Positions 34,013 to 45,241 of a stretch of DNA of 64,000 nt are shown in pieces (positions within the stretch are counted from its first letter, which is position 1; each line of letters opens with the position of its first letter). Origin of the DNA: Nematopogon swammerdamellus. Taxonomy: Eukaryota; Arthropoda; Insecta; Lepidoptera; Adelidae. The notes under the pieces are model-generated. The model was not told where the DNA came from and did not search any database. It saw only the letters and a program-made list of their open reading frames with translations. The translations under genes and the position numbers were made by a program. Location of the stretch: positions 5,674,545 through 5,738,544 of the forward strand of contig OX336336.1 in assembly GCA_946902875.1 (NCBI GenBank), in the 5' to 3' direction.

Positions 34013-34114
34013 AATTGGTACGCCTGTAACGGTGAAAATCGGAAACAGCTGATAATAATTGATTTCACTAATTGAATCATCAGACATGATTATCCAGGTA
34101 TGGTTAGTCTTTTG

Positions 34115-34493
34115 TCAGCCTCGGTAGCTCAGTGGTATGGTCGGTCGAATGTTGTTAAACACACCTGGGCGCGGTCAGTACTTGGATGGGTGACCGTTCG
34201 ACCGTTGGGGGCTGACCGTGCTTCGGATTCCACGTTAAACTGTAGGTCCCTTCCCTTCTTACCTTACTAGGTGGTAGGGTTTATCCCACCCGTGTTGATA
34301 CCACCGCACTGAATGAAACGTCGGTCGAAACGGCTATGTAAATAGTTCGTGTTTTCCGTCCAGTTCACAGTACAGTAGCCGACATGAAATGAAGGGAAGC
34401 ACTGACACGGCACCTAGTTCACGCGGTGTTATGGGCTGACATCACGGATGTTGTAGGTGGTGTAGAAAACCGTGTCAGTTTCCATAAAAAAAA
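34115..34493 (+). mobile_element. SINE family A, full length
   Basis: A-box-like GGTAGCTCAGTGG (34122-34134). The 5S-like segment is 34155-34198 (GGGCGCGGTCAGTACTTGG). Then TTCGGATTCCACG, core, tail and poly-A. Confidence 0.9.
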
Positions 34494-34749
34494 TGGTTAT
34501 ACGATGTGTATCAGGGCGATATTTCAAGTAGAGCCATCACAACGCCACGTGACTATTTTTACGTTTGCAGGCCAGAAGCCTACAAAGGTCTATGTTCAGA
34601 CGAAAACTTACGAAATTCTTCTTAGCACCGTCTGAGACTTCGTAGAAACACGGATTCGGTATGCGTCACTGTACCACATTTCGTCTGCCGTTACAAAACT
34701 TTCATTGTACTAGAGTTGACTAAAATATCAATTAAATGTACTACATATG

Positions 34750-34920
34750 TCGAAGCGGCTATGTAAATAGTTCGTGTCATTCGTCCAGTTCAGTGTAGCC
34801 GGCACGACGAAAGGGAAGCACTGGCATATGGTGACACCTAGTTCATCAAGGTGTTATAGGCTGACACGGATATTGTGTAGGTGATGTAGCCAACCGTGTC
34901 AGTTTCCATAAAAAAAAACT
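34750..34920 (+). mobile_element. SINE family A, 3' half
   Basis: GAAGCGGCTATGTAAATAG to GTGTCAGTTTCCATAAAAA. A LINE 3'-UTR-like piece (GTAGTGATAAGTCCACC) follows at 34940-35060. Confidence 0.85.
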
Positions 34921-35224
34921 TAAACATACTTAAAACTTATACATCACTTGTAGTGATAAGTCCACCTTTTCGCACTAATGTATTTCTTCTTTCTTGTCGT
35001 CGTGTACTGTTCTACTTTCAATTTGTGTGCAATAATGATTTTCTATTATATTCTTAAAGTACAGTGACTTGAGTAAAACTTGATTGTCATCATTACATGC
35101 TATTTTTGTGTTGGGCAATCTTTTTTTGCCTAACGCAACGTTGGGGAGACCATAACTCAATGTTGCTTCGCAGTCTGATTGAACTACATAAAATAAAATA
35201 ATTCTAAATATGTAAAAGTTTAAA

Positions 35225-35420
35225 CAGTAAACTATGGAACGCCCTTCCTGCCCATATATTTCCCCCGAAGTATAGTCTCGGTTCCTTCAAGAGCGGCGTG
35301 AATAGTCACCTGTCAGGACGGCATGGCATTCGCAACCCCCGCATACGGCTAAATGTCCATGAGCGCCGTTAGACACCTTATAGGCGCCTCGGCGCAACAT
35401 GACGTGATTTTTATTTTAAC
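35225..35420 (+). pseudogene. LINE ORF2 C-terminus, in frame
   Basis: Reads LWNALPAHIFPPKYSLGSFK, then SGVNSHLSG, GIRNPRIRLNVHERR and stop. Only the extreme C-terminus of the retrotransposon protein survives. Same family as 24838-24990. Confidence 0.75.
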
Positions 35421-35515
35421 ACTTTTCAGTTCTAGTTGTTTTTTTGGAGTCGGTGCGAGAGTCGTTGTAAGGATTTTTAAAACAGTTTTTTGTAAAAAAA
35501 AATTGTGTAATTTTG

Positions 35516-35620
35516 TATGGGCGGCTTAGTCAGAGGGACCAAAGCAAATGCTCCGACCAGCCAATATTACCTCCGAGAAGATAGGTGCCATATCGGAGAC
35601 TTCTCTTTGGATTGCTTATG
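35516..35620 (-). mobile_element. SINE family B tail fragment
   Basis: GCTTAGTCAGAGGGACCAAA, ATGCTCCGACCAGCCAATAT and CCGAGAAGATAGGTGCC are the inverted B tail. Confidence 0.7.
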
Positions 35621-36499
35621 ACATAAAACATGCTTTGTATAGAAATAGATAATTAGGAATTTCGTCAATGTATTTTTATTTTATTTTACTAATTATCAAT
35701 TTTCTTTGTTTTCATATTTAAAATTTAGCAATAATTTAATGTAAATTTATCCATAAATTGTCTTTTATCTTGAAAACTAGGTGTTAGGATTAACGATTAG
35801 GTATAACTATAAATTTTCTAAATAACTAAACTTAAACAAAATGCTATGTAATATAAATTAAAACTAAAATAAGATTTATTAAATATACATTTAATTTGAA
35901 TGTAAGTTTTTTGCGTTATTATAATTATACATTTGGCTGTGGCTTCCTGTTCGCAGGAGTAGGTACGTAGATGTACCGCCGCGCCGGCCTTCTCTAAGTA
36001 ACCTACTTTACCTACACAGTGTTCGAGTTGTACTGGCTAAATATACACGCTCAAGAGGAGCGGCCGCCGCTGCCGCTCAACTCCACCTCTACTCAGGTTT
36101 GCCAGGTGTTATGTACGGTTCTTCACAGAACAGTTGCGTATTTCAGCCCCATGTTCGGTGTTCGGGATGACGAAAATAATATGAGTGGTTCGGTATTTGC
36201 TAAAGTTCACTCACATCACACATTTATTTACTGTTTCGCAAAATCTAATTCGTACATATTTAGCGGCCGTTAATACTTATAATGATCTGAATAAATTGAG
36301 CAGATAGTACGAGACGCATGTGTCGAGCTGAACTTGTCGACAACCTCAGAAGTAAACGGTGAACGTGTGTGACTCACGCTCGGGTCACAGGCGTTCATTT
36401 CAACAAAACTCAATATCCACCTTACGTATTAATCGGCAATTATAACGTGTCAGTGGGAAGTTGGTTGGCGTGTGTGTGTCGTTAGGTATCTACTAAACG
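35621..36499. other. Hr4 upstream flank, AT-rich
   Basis: AT-rich to about 35930, then increasingly GC-rich unique DNA with no recognised repeats. It may carry upstream regulatory sequence of Hr4. Confidence 0.4.
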
Positions 36500-37131
36500 T
36501 GTCATTGTCCCGAGCGGCTCCGCGGCGTTAACCTTCCGGCCGCCTCCGCTCTACGCAACTAGGTCGCGCTATTATTGCCCCGTCGATTAGCCCCCAATTG
36601 CGTTAGTCTTTATCTAACCGAAGCAGTCTTCCACAGAGAGCTCGTCCACGACTGCTACCGTCGTCGTCGCCTCGCCTCGCCTCGCCGCGCCGCGCGCCTC
36701 GCGCACACACTGACCTAAAACCGCAGAACGAAGCGATCCGCGGATCACCGCAACGTATCAGTTTTTCCAAACTTCGTAGCCGCGCGGCGCCCGAGTTCGC
36801 TGAACTCGTATCGCAATCGCGGTGCGCGGATAAAAAACTGAAACAAAAAGCTGGCGCGTAACAGCGCGAGGGAGACGGACGTATTTCAGCGCGCGGAGGT
36901 GCGGCGCGGCGGCGGCGTACGTCGAGTGCGTCGAGCGCGTTGAAGCAATTTTTTTCACGGCGCGCGTAATTCAGTTCTCAGCCGCGAGTCGGTGTGCGCG
37001 CGCGCGGGAGCGACGTCCGGTCTGTGCACAATATTTAGGTGAAAGTGTTTCGAATTTCGGCAGTGGGCGAGCGCGCTCAGTCGTTATCGCGAGGTTGCCG
37101 AATCGAGAGGGCTCGCCGTCTCTCCGGTCGC

Positions 37132-37224
37132 ATGCGCCGTGCGCGCCTCCTCGCTCGCTCCTCGGCCGGTCAGCGCCGCACCGGAGAGAGCGCCGCTCAC
37201 GTGTCCGTTCCGCAGGAAGTGTGA
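37132..37224 (+). other. Upstream ORF 1 in Hr4 leader
   Basis: ATG to TGA, 30 codons, opening MRRARLLARSS. If the leader is transcribed from upstream, it would be met before the Hr4 start and could lower translation. Its arginine-rich content just reflects GC-rich DNA. Confidence 0.35.
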
Positions 37225-37265
37225 GCCCAGCACCCTCGGCGCTCCCGTGAAGCTGTTGGCGAACT

Positions 37266-37316
37266 ATGCTAGATGTGGGTGTGAGCGGTTTCCGCCGGCG
37301 GAAGTTAAAGAGGTGA
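37266..37316 (+). other. Upstream ORF 2 in Hr4 leader
   Basis: ATG to TGA, 16 codons (MLDVGVSGF...). A second ATG at 37273 gives a three-codon ORF. All end before the Hr4 ATG. Confidence 0.35.
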
Positions 37317-37475
37317 TCGTGTGGAGGCGTAGTGCGGGGTGGCGGTGGCGGGAGTGCAGCGCTGGGTCGCGGGAGCACCACGGAAGTGTCGGAGGGGGGC
37401 GGGGGGTGTGGGGAGCGCGCGCGGGAGCCCGCCGCCGTCGCCGCCACCGACCAGCTCGCGCCCTCGCTGCAGAAC

Positions 37476-37491
37476 ATGACATCCACCATGG
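37476..37491 (+). CDS. Hr4: Hr4 coding exon 1 (start)
   Basis: Two in-frame ATGs, 37476 (AGAACATGAC) and 37488 (CCACCATGG, an excellent initiation context), precede a donor G|GTAATG at 37491/37492. The exon gives MTSTM plus the first base of the next codon. Joined to 62585 the codon is completed as Gly and the frame runs into the conserved HR4 N-terminus, which supports the pairing. HR4 is a GCNF/NR6A-like nuclear receptor. In Drosophila it acts in the ecdysone-induced cascade and in control of ecdysone pulses. The frame extends upstream to a stop at 37314 without another ATG. An alternative is that translation starts only at the exon-2 ATG (62590), as in the Drosophila protein. Confidence 0.65.
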
Positions 37492-37952
37492 GTAATGTTT
37501 TCTTTTTATTTTATTTCTTAACCTTCCAGCTCGAAACGAATATGGACATGAACTTGTATGTAATTTTATTTATTTATCTGATCATTATAAACAAGAATAT
37601 TACTTAATAGTTGTAGTATAGAGTATAATCTACTTAGCTATTATTAATGTGAAGCTTAAATTTAACGGGAATTTTCATTCTGAAGTGAACTTCACAGTCA
37701 AGGTGAATTTTTATATTCGCAAAAGTGAGTGTACACAACTGTAGAGCTTCTTAATAATTTAAATAAAGTAATACCATAAAATAAAAAATATATTTTTAGT
37801 TAAATCTAATATTAGTTTTACTTATTTACTCAAAATGTTATAAGAATTAAAATAGAGGGTTCATAAAAATAAAAACATTATATAATTGACAAATACTTAA
37901 GTAGGTACGTATTTTAAGTTTCCATAATTTCAGAAAATAAAAAGTAATGGGA

Positions 37953-38046
37953 TGCATTGACATGGCACCTAGTTCACCAAGGTGCTATGGGCTGACATCA
38001 CGGATGTTGTAGGTGATGTAGCCAACGGTGCCAGTTTCCATAAAAT
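37953..38046 (+). mobile_element. SINE family A tail fragment
   Basis: CATTGACATGGCACCTAGTT to GTGCCAGTTTCCATAAAA. The next 38047-38666 is AT-rich. GC-rich CTACG repeats (GTAGCACGGCTACGTAGACC) are at about 38470-38590. Confidence 0.85.
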
Positions 38047-38666
38047 ATCTACATCCTAATAATACATTTTCTAAGTTCATGTCTTAATTTCTAACAAAAT
38101 TTTCTGAATTTGTGTGCGGAACCACAAATATTAATATTTATTATTATTTCAATGTTTTTCTTATAAATATGTGAGAAATTTAAAAATTTATTTCTTAACA
38201 AAAAGGAAAAAAATTAAAAAGAAATATTTTTATGACATTTAATTATACTTATTTACTCAAAATGTTTTAATAATGAAAATATAATGGTATACAAAAATAA
38301 AAACATTATTTTATTAATTGACAAACACGTAACTACGTATTTTAAGCTTCCATAATTTCCGACAATAAATAACTCCAAACTAACAACGACAATAAACGAG
38401 CTATCAAAACAAAACAAATTCATATCGTAATTCAACACATCTATAAATAAAATATTATAGTGCACGAGATAGAGCTGCGCGGCGCGCCTACGCGCCCAAG
38501 TTGCCGTTAATAAAGACGTGTCGTAGCACGGCTACGTAGACCGGCGCGTAGCACTTCGTAGACGGCCTACGCCTCTTTACTTTTTGTAGCATAACGGTTG
38601 ACGTGCTGATGGTTCAAAGAATTTTGTGTAGAGATAAAAGATACTTACACTTAATTACTTAATATA

Positions 38667-39083
38667 AAACGTGCTCCCAAACTCAACGTCAAGCGGGAAC
38701 CAGGGAGTAGGCCAGTTTATGACTACCCAAGTAAAAATAAGAAAAAAAACTATTTATTATATGATGTGAGCATTTTTTGAAAAACGTTGAATATACTTAA
38801 TATTTTTTTGTGATAAAACTATGGGCATTTTGGTTTTATTTGGGATACAGATCAATAGCAGAGTTATATAAGTTACCAATAAAAAAAAATTAGCAATTAT
38901 ATTTGGAAATTTGTAGTCATAGTACCTAAACATGTTGTACGAGATGTAAATTTTCAACGTTTTTCAAAAAATGCTCATATCATAAAAAACAAATGACTCC
39001 GATTTTTTTCCTATTTTTCCCTGGGTAGTCATAAACTGGCCTACTCCCTGGTTCCCGCTTGACGTTGAGTTTTGGAACACGTT
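38667..39083. mobile_element. Foldback element with about 120-bp arms
   Basis: Left arm (AACTCAACGTCAAGCGGGAA, CCAGGGAGTAGGCCAGTTTA, TGACTACCCA; then TGAGCATTTTTTGAAAAACG) is mirrored at 38955-39083. The inner loop of about 160 bp is AT-rich with no transposase. Confidence 0.85.
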
Positions 39084-39257
39084 GTAGGTGTGACGTATTG
39101 ACGGTAATGAGTGAATATCTTTTAGTACTTAGAAATAAGCACCGTGTAGGGGTGAGAATATATTGTGGGCTGATTTGGTCATAAAAATGATTGCTTTCTA
39201 CAACAATTTATTTTCTTATCAATTTGTTTCATCATATCGCGCTTTCACTATTTTCGA

Positions 39258-39352
39258 AGTTAGGTAGCATGCCAGTGCTTCCTTTTAGTCGTGCCGGCTA
39301 CACAGAACTGGACGTAAAAGATTTTTTTTTTCATAACCGCTTCGATCATTCT
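39258..39352 (-). mobile_element. SINE family A fragment
   Basis: GGTAGCATGCCAGTGCTTCC, CGTGCCGGCTACACAGAACT, then a T-run replacing the next part. The following 39353-39834 has no assignable feature. Confidence 0.7.
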
Positions 39353-39834
39353 ACATTCTATGGCTAACATCCCCTGATGCGTCTAGAAAATTATATAATC
39401 AACTATAAAAAAAGTAATCTTAACGAATACATACCTTTACATTATTAATACTGTATTCGGCGTAGAAGCAGTTGAGAATACTTCACTTGATGCTTTATAG
39501 AGGGCTTCCAAGAAGCCTTTTGCCTGATCGTTTGATGTGTTTTCAAGTTTCTTTATTACGCAACATTTTGTAGCTGTTATATTATTCCTACTTATCGTAT
39601 AAATCGTATAAAGTGAACTAATGCGCAGTAACTTAGAAACATGAGCGGTACATTGGGAAACATCTATAGGTCAAGATGCTATAAAGTTCAATATGGCCTT
39701 AGATTGAACAGTGGTCAAGTCTCAGGAAGTCATTATATAGGATTTTCCAGATAGATAGCATAATATTACCACCGTGTAATTCTTCAGCTCGTACCCTACA
39801 AAAGGGTTATGATTTTTTTTTATCCGGCTTATAG

Positions 39835-40185
39835 TTTTTAGGGTTCCGTATCCGTCATACGGAACCCTATTACTAAGCCTACGCCGTCTTTCTGTCTGTC
39901 TGTCTGCCTGTCCGTCTGTCCAACGATCTCTTGAACCGTAATAGGTAGCCCGTTGAAATTTTCACAGAATATGTGTTATTATGGTCTATATTACAACAAA
40001 TAATAAAAATAAGAAAAATTCAATTCACGGGTGTCCCCATACAGGAAACTAAAAAGTGTATGCGCGCCATCTACTGAAAACAGTATGAAGCATTTTAACT
40101 AATCCAAAGATGGCGTGAGTGGCGCTGACCATGACATGGCGATACGGAATCCTCGGTGCGCAAGTTCGACTCGCACGTGGCCGGG
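39835..40185 (+). mobile_element. Family D repeat
   Basis: TTTTTAGGGTTCCGTATCCG, TCATACGGAACCCTATTAC, (GTCT)n, interior and CGACTCGCACGTGGCCGG. Confidence 0.85.
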
Positions 40186-40449
40186 TTATATTCTGTTTTT
40201 TATGATTGTATGCGGTGCGTTGAGGTAGGGGCCAAAAGCGCACTGTCGTGCAATAATGATTTTTTTTTTCTCAAATACATTTGAATGGAACTCATATGTT
40301 TGAGTCATTAAGTAATTATTAAGATTACTATGCAATTTACTCCTTTATTCTATGCAATAATACGACGATGACACACAGATGAAAATAAATAAATAAATAA
40401 ATAGATAATATTAACACGATGAATGCCGGTTTCTATCTACACAACACGT

Positions 40450-40532
40450 AAATCGTGTTTTCTGGCCAGTTCAAAATAACCAACACGACCAAAGGGGAGC
40501 ACTGACACGGCACCTAGTTGCAATGGTGTCAC
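40450..40532 (+). mobile_element. SINE family A fragment
   Basis: GTGTTTTCTGGCCAGTTCAA to GACACGGCACCTAGTTGC. Flanked by (AAAT)n at about 40385. 40533-40837 shows nothing assignable. Confidence 0.65.
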
Positions 40533-40837
40533 AGAACAGCGACCAGCGGCGACGCGACATCTTGCTTTGTATTTGGTGTAACATATCTCTTATGCCGGAT
40601 GTGCGTACCAAGCTTCGCAGTAAAGGTATGACAAAGCAGACCCGTAGTCCGAAACTAAAGTAGTATTAGAGAATTAGTAAGTAACACAGTTGTTATGTTA
40701 ACTGGGTGAGGTAGGATGCGTCATTCAAGAGAACGTACGTTGTCAGATGACTTGAGAAGTGGAGATAACCTGTAGTACCTTGTCGCTTTAATTAGATGCT
40801 CATACTCCCTCATAAATACTCGAGGCGGCCAGCAAAG

Positions 40838-41284
40838 TTTTTTTTTATGTTTTTTATGTGAACTGACACGGTTGGCTACATCACCTACAATATCCGTGAT
40901 ATCAGCCCATAACACCTGGTGAACTAGGTGCCATGTCAGTGCTTTCTTTCATTTCATGTCGGCTACACTGAACTGGACGGAAAACACGAACTATTTACAT
41001 AGTTATTTTTATAATATTTATTATTTATATTATGTACTAATTAAAAAAACACATATTTATTATTATATTTCGACCTAATATTAATCCACTATTTCGTCGT
41101 TTCGACCGACGTTTCATCCAGTTCGGTGGTAACAACTCGGGCGGGATAAACCCTACCACCTAGTAAGGTAAGAAGGGAAGGGACCTACAGTTTTACGTGG
41201 AATCCGAACCACAGTCAGCCTCCAACGGTCGAGGTTGCTTAACAACAGTCGACCGACCACACCACTGAGCTACCGAGCCTGACA
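40838..41284 (-). mobile_element. SINE family A with insertion and lost 5S box
   Basis: It runs from the T-run to the A-box-like CCACTGAGCTACC. About 95 bp of AT-rich sequence is inserted at 41001-41098, between ACTATTTACATAG and TTTCGACCGACG. The head lacks the 5S C-box-like stretch: GGTCGAG joins directly to GTTGCTTAACAAC. This copy shows the tRNA and 5S parts are separable. Confidence 0.85.
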
Positions 41285-41339
41285 AGGTTCTAGTAAGGTA
41301 ATAAATAGGTTTACACCGATTGATGTTTCTCGTTTTCAC

Positions 41340-41560
41340 CTGTCACCTTGGCGCGGTCTTTCGAACGATGTAGCAGGTGGGCCTTAGTGCCTTACTTGCT
41401 GCTTGATAGTTATCTTGTCCTAATACTTTGCTAAATGTGGTGGTCGGTGCTGTGCTGTAATTTACAAGAGTACCTGCAGTACAACAGCGACTACTCTGCT
41501 TACCCCGCTTGCCAGGATACAGCGTGTGGTATGTATGTATGTATGTATGTATGATATTTC
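41340..41560 (+). mobile_element. Family C repeat, 3' part with (GTAT)n
   Basis: TCACCTTGGCGCGGTC, TTGCTGCTTGATAGTTATC, self-complementary core, GGATACAGCGTGTGGTATG and a (TATG)n tail. Confidence 0.8.
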
Positions 41561-41806
41561 TCGTAAACCGCTGTGAGTTCGGAGGGCGTCAGTGCAGAAT
41601 CAGAAGTAATATTTATTGAACGAAATAATAATACTCTCCTTGGCGGGAGGAGTATTGTATGTTCTATTGTAAAACTGCATGACTAATATGATGAAACACG
41701 AGAACATGGGTTTTTCCGAATTTCGAATTTTCGAGAAAGCATACTTTGCGATTTTTTTTTTCTTCAATTGAATCAAATAGATTCAATTGCCTTTTAGACT
41801 TGTTGC

Positions 41807-42112
41807 TGTCCGTCTGTATGTTCGTCCGTCCGCCCGTCCGCCCGATGGCTGTATCTTTGGAACCGTAATAGCTAGCCGTTGTTATTTTGGCGGATATAAC
41901 AACAAATTATAAAAAAAAAAACGAAACCAAAAAATTCTTTTTTTCAATTTTGTTTTCTTTTGCTCTATCATAAAAAGGGTAATACATACAAGCATCTCAT
42001 TTGATATGATCATAGTGCAGACTCTAAAGTAAAGTAAAAAATAATAAAAACCGGCCAATTACGCGGCGGTACGGAACCCTCGGTGCGCGAGTCCGACTCG
42101 CACTTGGTCACT
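41807..42112 (+). mobile_element. Family D repeat, diverged
   Basis: GTCCGTCTG and GTCCGTCCGCCCGTCC runs, GAACCGTAATAGCTAGCCG, then ACGGAACCCTCGGTGCGCG and CCGACTCGCACTTGG. Confidence 0.75.
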
Positions 42113-42199
42113 TTTCAGCATTCCTGAATGTAAGTAGAACTGATCCTCAACGTAAAAATATATACATGTATAACTAAGTACATTGCTTACTTGCTTCCC

Positions 42200-42535
42200 T
42201 TCTCCCTCCTCCCCCTGTTCGGCTTCACAAAACCCGCCATACTCACGCGGAACACCTCTTTGTAGTCGACCGACAGAAGAGTTCTTCTGACTGCACTATT
42301 CTCTAAATCGTTCTTGTTTCGTACCGCAAAGGTGTGGAACATGTTTCCGAGAAATATATTTCCTTATTCCTACAAACCACGGATTTTCAAATCGCAATCA
42401 AAATCAGGTTAAAAAAATAGCCCTTCCCCAGCCACTTTAGTCCGCCTTCAAGCCGGACTGGCACCTCATCGCGGGTAAAATTGGTTGCGCCTGTGGCTTC
42501 GACCTCGGGCACAGCCACCCAGTTCGGAAGCAATA
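42200..42535 (+). pseudogene. LINE ORF2 C-terminal relic
   Basis: Reads VLLTALFSKSFLFRTAKVWN, then MFPRNIFPYSYKPRIFKSQ: the same end-of-ORF2 pattern (W..FP.NIFP.SY..RIFKS) as 45242-45445. The following noncoding sequence (CCGCCTTCAAGCCGGACTGG) also recurs there. Confidence 0.65.
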
Positions 42536-42659
42536 AAATAAAGTAGTATTACTTTATGAAGTGCATAACTGTTGTTTATGCATTTTCATAATATCTATAA
42601 ACACATCAACACTAGACACTATTGTTATCATGCAACGTTTATGTAAATTTCACTTACTC

Positions 42660-43361
42660 CCATACGCTCAACACTGAGTGATTGATCGTCTTCCATTTCG
42701 TAGTCTACCGTGATGTATTTTTACCGTTTCACCGCACAAAACCACAGCTTACGCAACTCGTCCCTGACCAACGGCGTGCTTGCGCAAGCGGGCCGCGCCG
42801 CTATTCAAACTTCGAACGGTCATAGACTCGAAGAAAGCCAACTCTTACTTTCATCCGCCAAAATTCAAAATGGCCGCCCTTTGTCTATGGCGGAGCCGAG
42901 TCGATGACGCGATCGAGTTCGACGAACTCCGGAGCATGTTGCCGAATTGTGTTTTTTTTTTTGCGCTCACTTTCCAATACGGTGAAAGCGAAAAGGTACC
43001 GAATATCATTGTGTTCCTTTCAATGCTTTCTGCGGTGGATGGAGGCTTAAATGATAATGGCGGATATTTCGTGGACCGGTTATTAGAAAACGCATTGTTC
43101 GGTAATGACGTGGTACGTGCGGCTCACTGCGGTCTTGACATTGTGTGTCCCTTCGTCAGATCGTGTTTTCTTGTCTTACATTTAAATATTTTTGTTGTTA
43201 TTGTATTTATTTTGAATCACTTATTCAGAATGACTTATATCCTGTTGTGGTACAATTTAATTGTGTTCGATTCACGATCGTATGACATTCCAAGCTTTTA
43301 TTTAAATATCTTGTCATTTTCAAAAGTTCAAAGTTACACATGTTACTTAATAATTAGGTAA
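42660..43361 (+). other. Unassigned region with a long open frame
   Basis: An open frame runs to 43361, with nominal start TTG at 42780 and the first ATG near 42870. The first part is GC-richer, reading FKMAALCLWRSRVDDAIEFD, then DGGLNDNGGYFVDRLLENAL. The second half becomes hydrophobic and AT-rich. I recognise no domain. It may be chance, a regulatory region, or an exon of unknown origin. Confidence 0.25.
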
Positions 43362-43624
43362 AATGTATTCAAGTTTCTTTTTATTTATTTATTGCACTCG
43401 AAAAATCGCACATCTTCCACATTGAAATGTAGTTGTAGGTAGGTACTTTGGATGTAATCAGTAGAGACAACATATGGAAATTGAACTAAAAGGTCTAGCC
43501 ACTAGCTTTACAAACTCATCATCAATATTATTATAATAATAATACACTTTTTAGTAGTGATATAACTATGTAAAATTAATATAAAAAATTTTAAAAATGT
43601 GAAATAAAGGAAATAAATCTGTAA

Positions 43625-43968
43625 GGGATGGTCATGGAGTAAGTTACTTTGTTTTATGAGATAATGATTTTGTAGACTCTATGTATGATACTAAAACTAA
43701 TTTGACAATTTTTAAAAACTTTTTTTCTTTTTAGAATCTTTAGAAAATTCGATGAAACTAAGTACAAGCACATTTTACTATACGGGACACAGGTTAAAAT
43801 AAAATAGGACATAGGCTAAAATAAAATTCAGTTCTGGTTACGCTAAGATGTGGCTCTCATACAAACCGAATTGTTCCGCGCTCCGAAATAAAGGTACGGT
43901 AGCGGGCTTACTTACTTTCTTCTTTTTAAATACGAATTTCACGCGAACGAAGCCACGGTCAAAAGCTA
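43625..43968 (-). mobile_element. Family J repeat, full
   Basis: In inverted orientation it opens with TTAGCTTTTGACCGTGGC and TTCGTTCGCGTGAAATTCG, and ends ACTTACTCCATGACCATCCC. It aligns along its length with 58600-58930. Confidence 0.75.
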
Positions 43969-44329
43969 ATATTTTAATAAAAGCTAAAACAACAAGTCAT
44001 CTTGTAACTTAAATAAACTCAAACACCTAAATTAACAACAATATAGAATTCTCTTCTGGCTATTGAAAGCTTAGCTTGAAATTTAAATTTTTGTTAATAT
44101 GCACCACGGGTTTGGGTGGTCGATGTTATGCACATTGAACTAATCACACGTCACATACACGCACGCACACTCACAAGTTCTCTATTCGAATAAATTCGGC
44201 TGCATTGCGACAGGCGGTTGTGTATCGAACGCGGAAAATGTCAAAGTATCGCTCCGGTGTTTTGACACTTGCAAGGAAGTAAGCAATCGGAAGTGATTTT
44301 AAAAACAAAAATAGAATATTTCCAAGCAC

Positions 44330-44500
44330 GCGGAGCGGCGCGGCGGATCGCCTCAATGTCGGCGTGCGCTGCGGCGGGGGCGCGGGCGCTGGGGGCGACG
44401 GTGTGCGGAGCGGGGCGGGGAGAGGCGGGGAGGAAATGTCAAGGCATTCGGAGGCTGCGCCGGCGCGGAGGTCGGCACCGAACTGCGATCTAACTCCACA
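44330..44500. other. CpG-rich patch in intron 1
   Basis: GCGGAGCGGCGCGGCGGATC through GCGGGGCGGGGAGAGGCGG, no repeats recognised. A candidate internal promoter or enhancer of Hr4. Inference only. Confidence 0.3.
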
Positions 44501-45239
44501 GTCGATAGATGCATACGTACTATACTAGCCAAAGCAAAACATTTCGAATACAGATTCACTGGAGTCGTCTCGCGACGATATTATCGTCTTTACCTCCACG
44601 AAAGTGGCCTCATATCGTTGTAAATGATAAAGATGTAAGGCGAAAGTTGCGTCGATGCTTTTGCAATGGATATTCGTAAATGTAAAATATGTTTAAGTGA
44701 CGATACACCTACACAAAATCCGGGCGGACCGGGCACATTTGAATCGGCGCAATGGCGAAGTTCGCCTTGGATTTAAACTGTTTTACCGAGAAGCCTCCGG
44801 AAGCGCGGACTTCAATTGAAATATAAGAAGCATCCGGGTAAAAAGCTTCTTGAATATTTTATTAGCACGGAAAATCGTAATGGGCGCCGCGGCGGCGACA
44901 CCCAATTTCGCAGGTTGCGTTCACGGGCGACGGAACGGAACTTTAATTCCTAGCGCACTTCATTCATTCGCATGCGAATATTCGTCTCTCTTATCATTCG
45001 TCACGTCACGTCACGTCACGTCACGTCACGCGCGCTAATGTAGGATCAATTCCTAACATTTCAAACTATCATTTGGTTCTCGATTCTAATATATGCAAGG
45101 TTCAGCAATGACTCCGAGGGTTGCGTGCATTTTTGTGGAAAATAAAAAATAATAATGAAGACAATATTATTTTTACAAATTTGAATCATTTATCCTTTGT
45201 AAAAATAATAATTCACATAACACGACGGTAAACTCGTTC
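44501..45239. other. Unique intronic DNA
   Basis: Moderately GC-rich and repeat-poor, with (ACGTC)n at about 45000-45030. A small inverted repeat (ATTATTTTTACAAA...TTTGTAAAAATAAT) lies at about 45167-45211. No exon recognised. Confidence 0.4.
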
Positions 45240-45241
45240 TT

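Larger units (their letters stand above)
36500..37475 (+). promoter_or_regulatory. Hr4: Hr4 CpG-rich promoter and 5' UTR
   Basis: A nearly 1-kb CpG-dense region without repeats, ending at the first coding ATG. No TATA box is evident. Initiator-like TCAGT sequences occur at 36757, 36971 and 37077; I cannot decide which is used. Several upstream ATGs lie in the presumed 5' UTR. The extent of the transcribed leader is inferred. Confidence 0.6.

Noticed and set aside
37332..37475. In-frame N-terminal extension of Hr4 (Gly-rich)
   Set aside because: The frame upstream of 37476 contains no ATG before the stop at 37314; the apparent start is GTG.
36971..37489. 172-codon proline/arginine-rich frame on the minus strand
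   Set aside because: It overlaps the CpG-rich Hr4 leader. Overlapping open frames on both strands are expected from base composition there.
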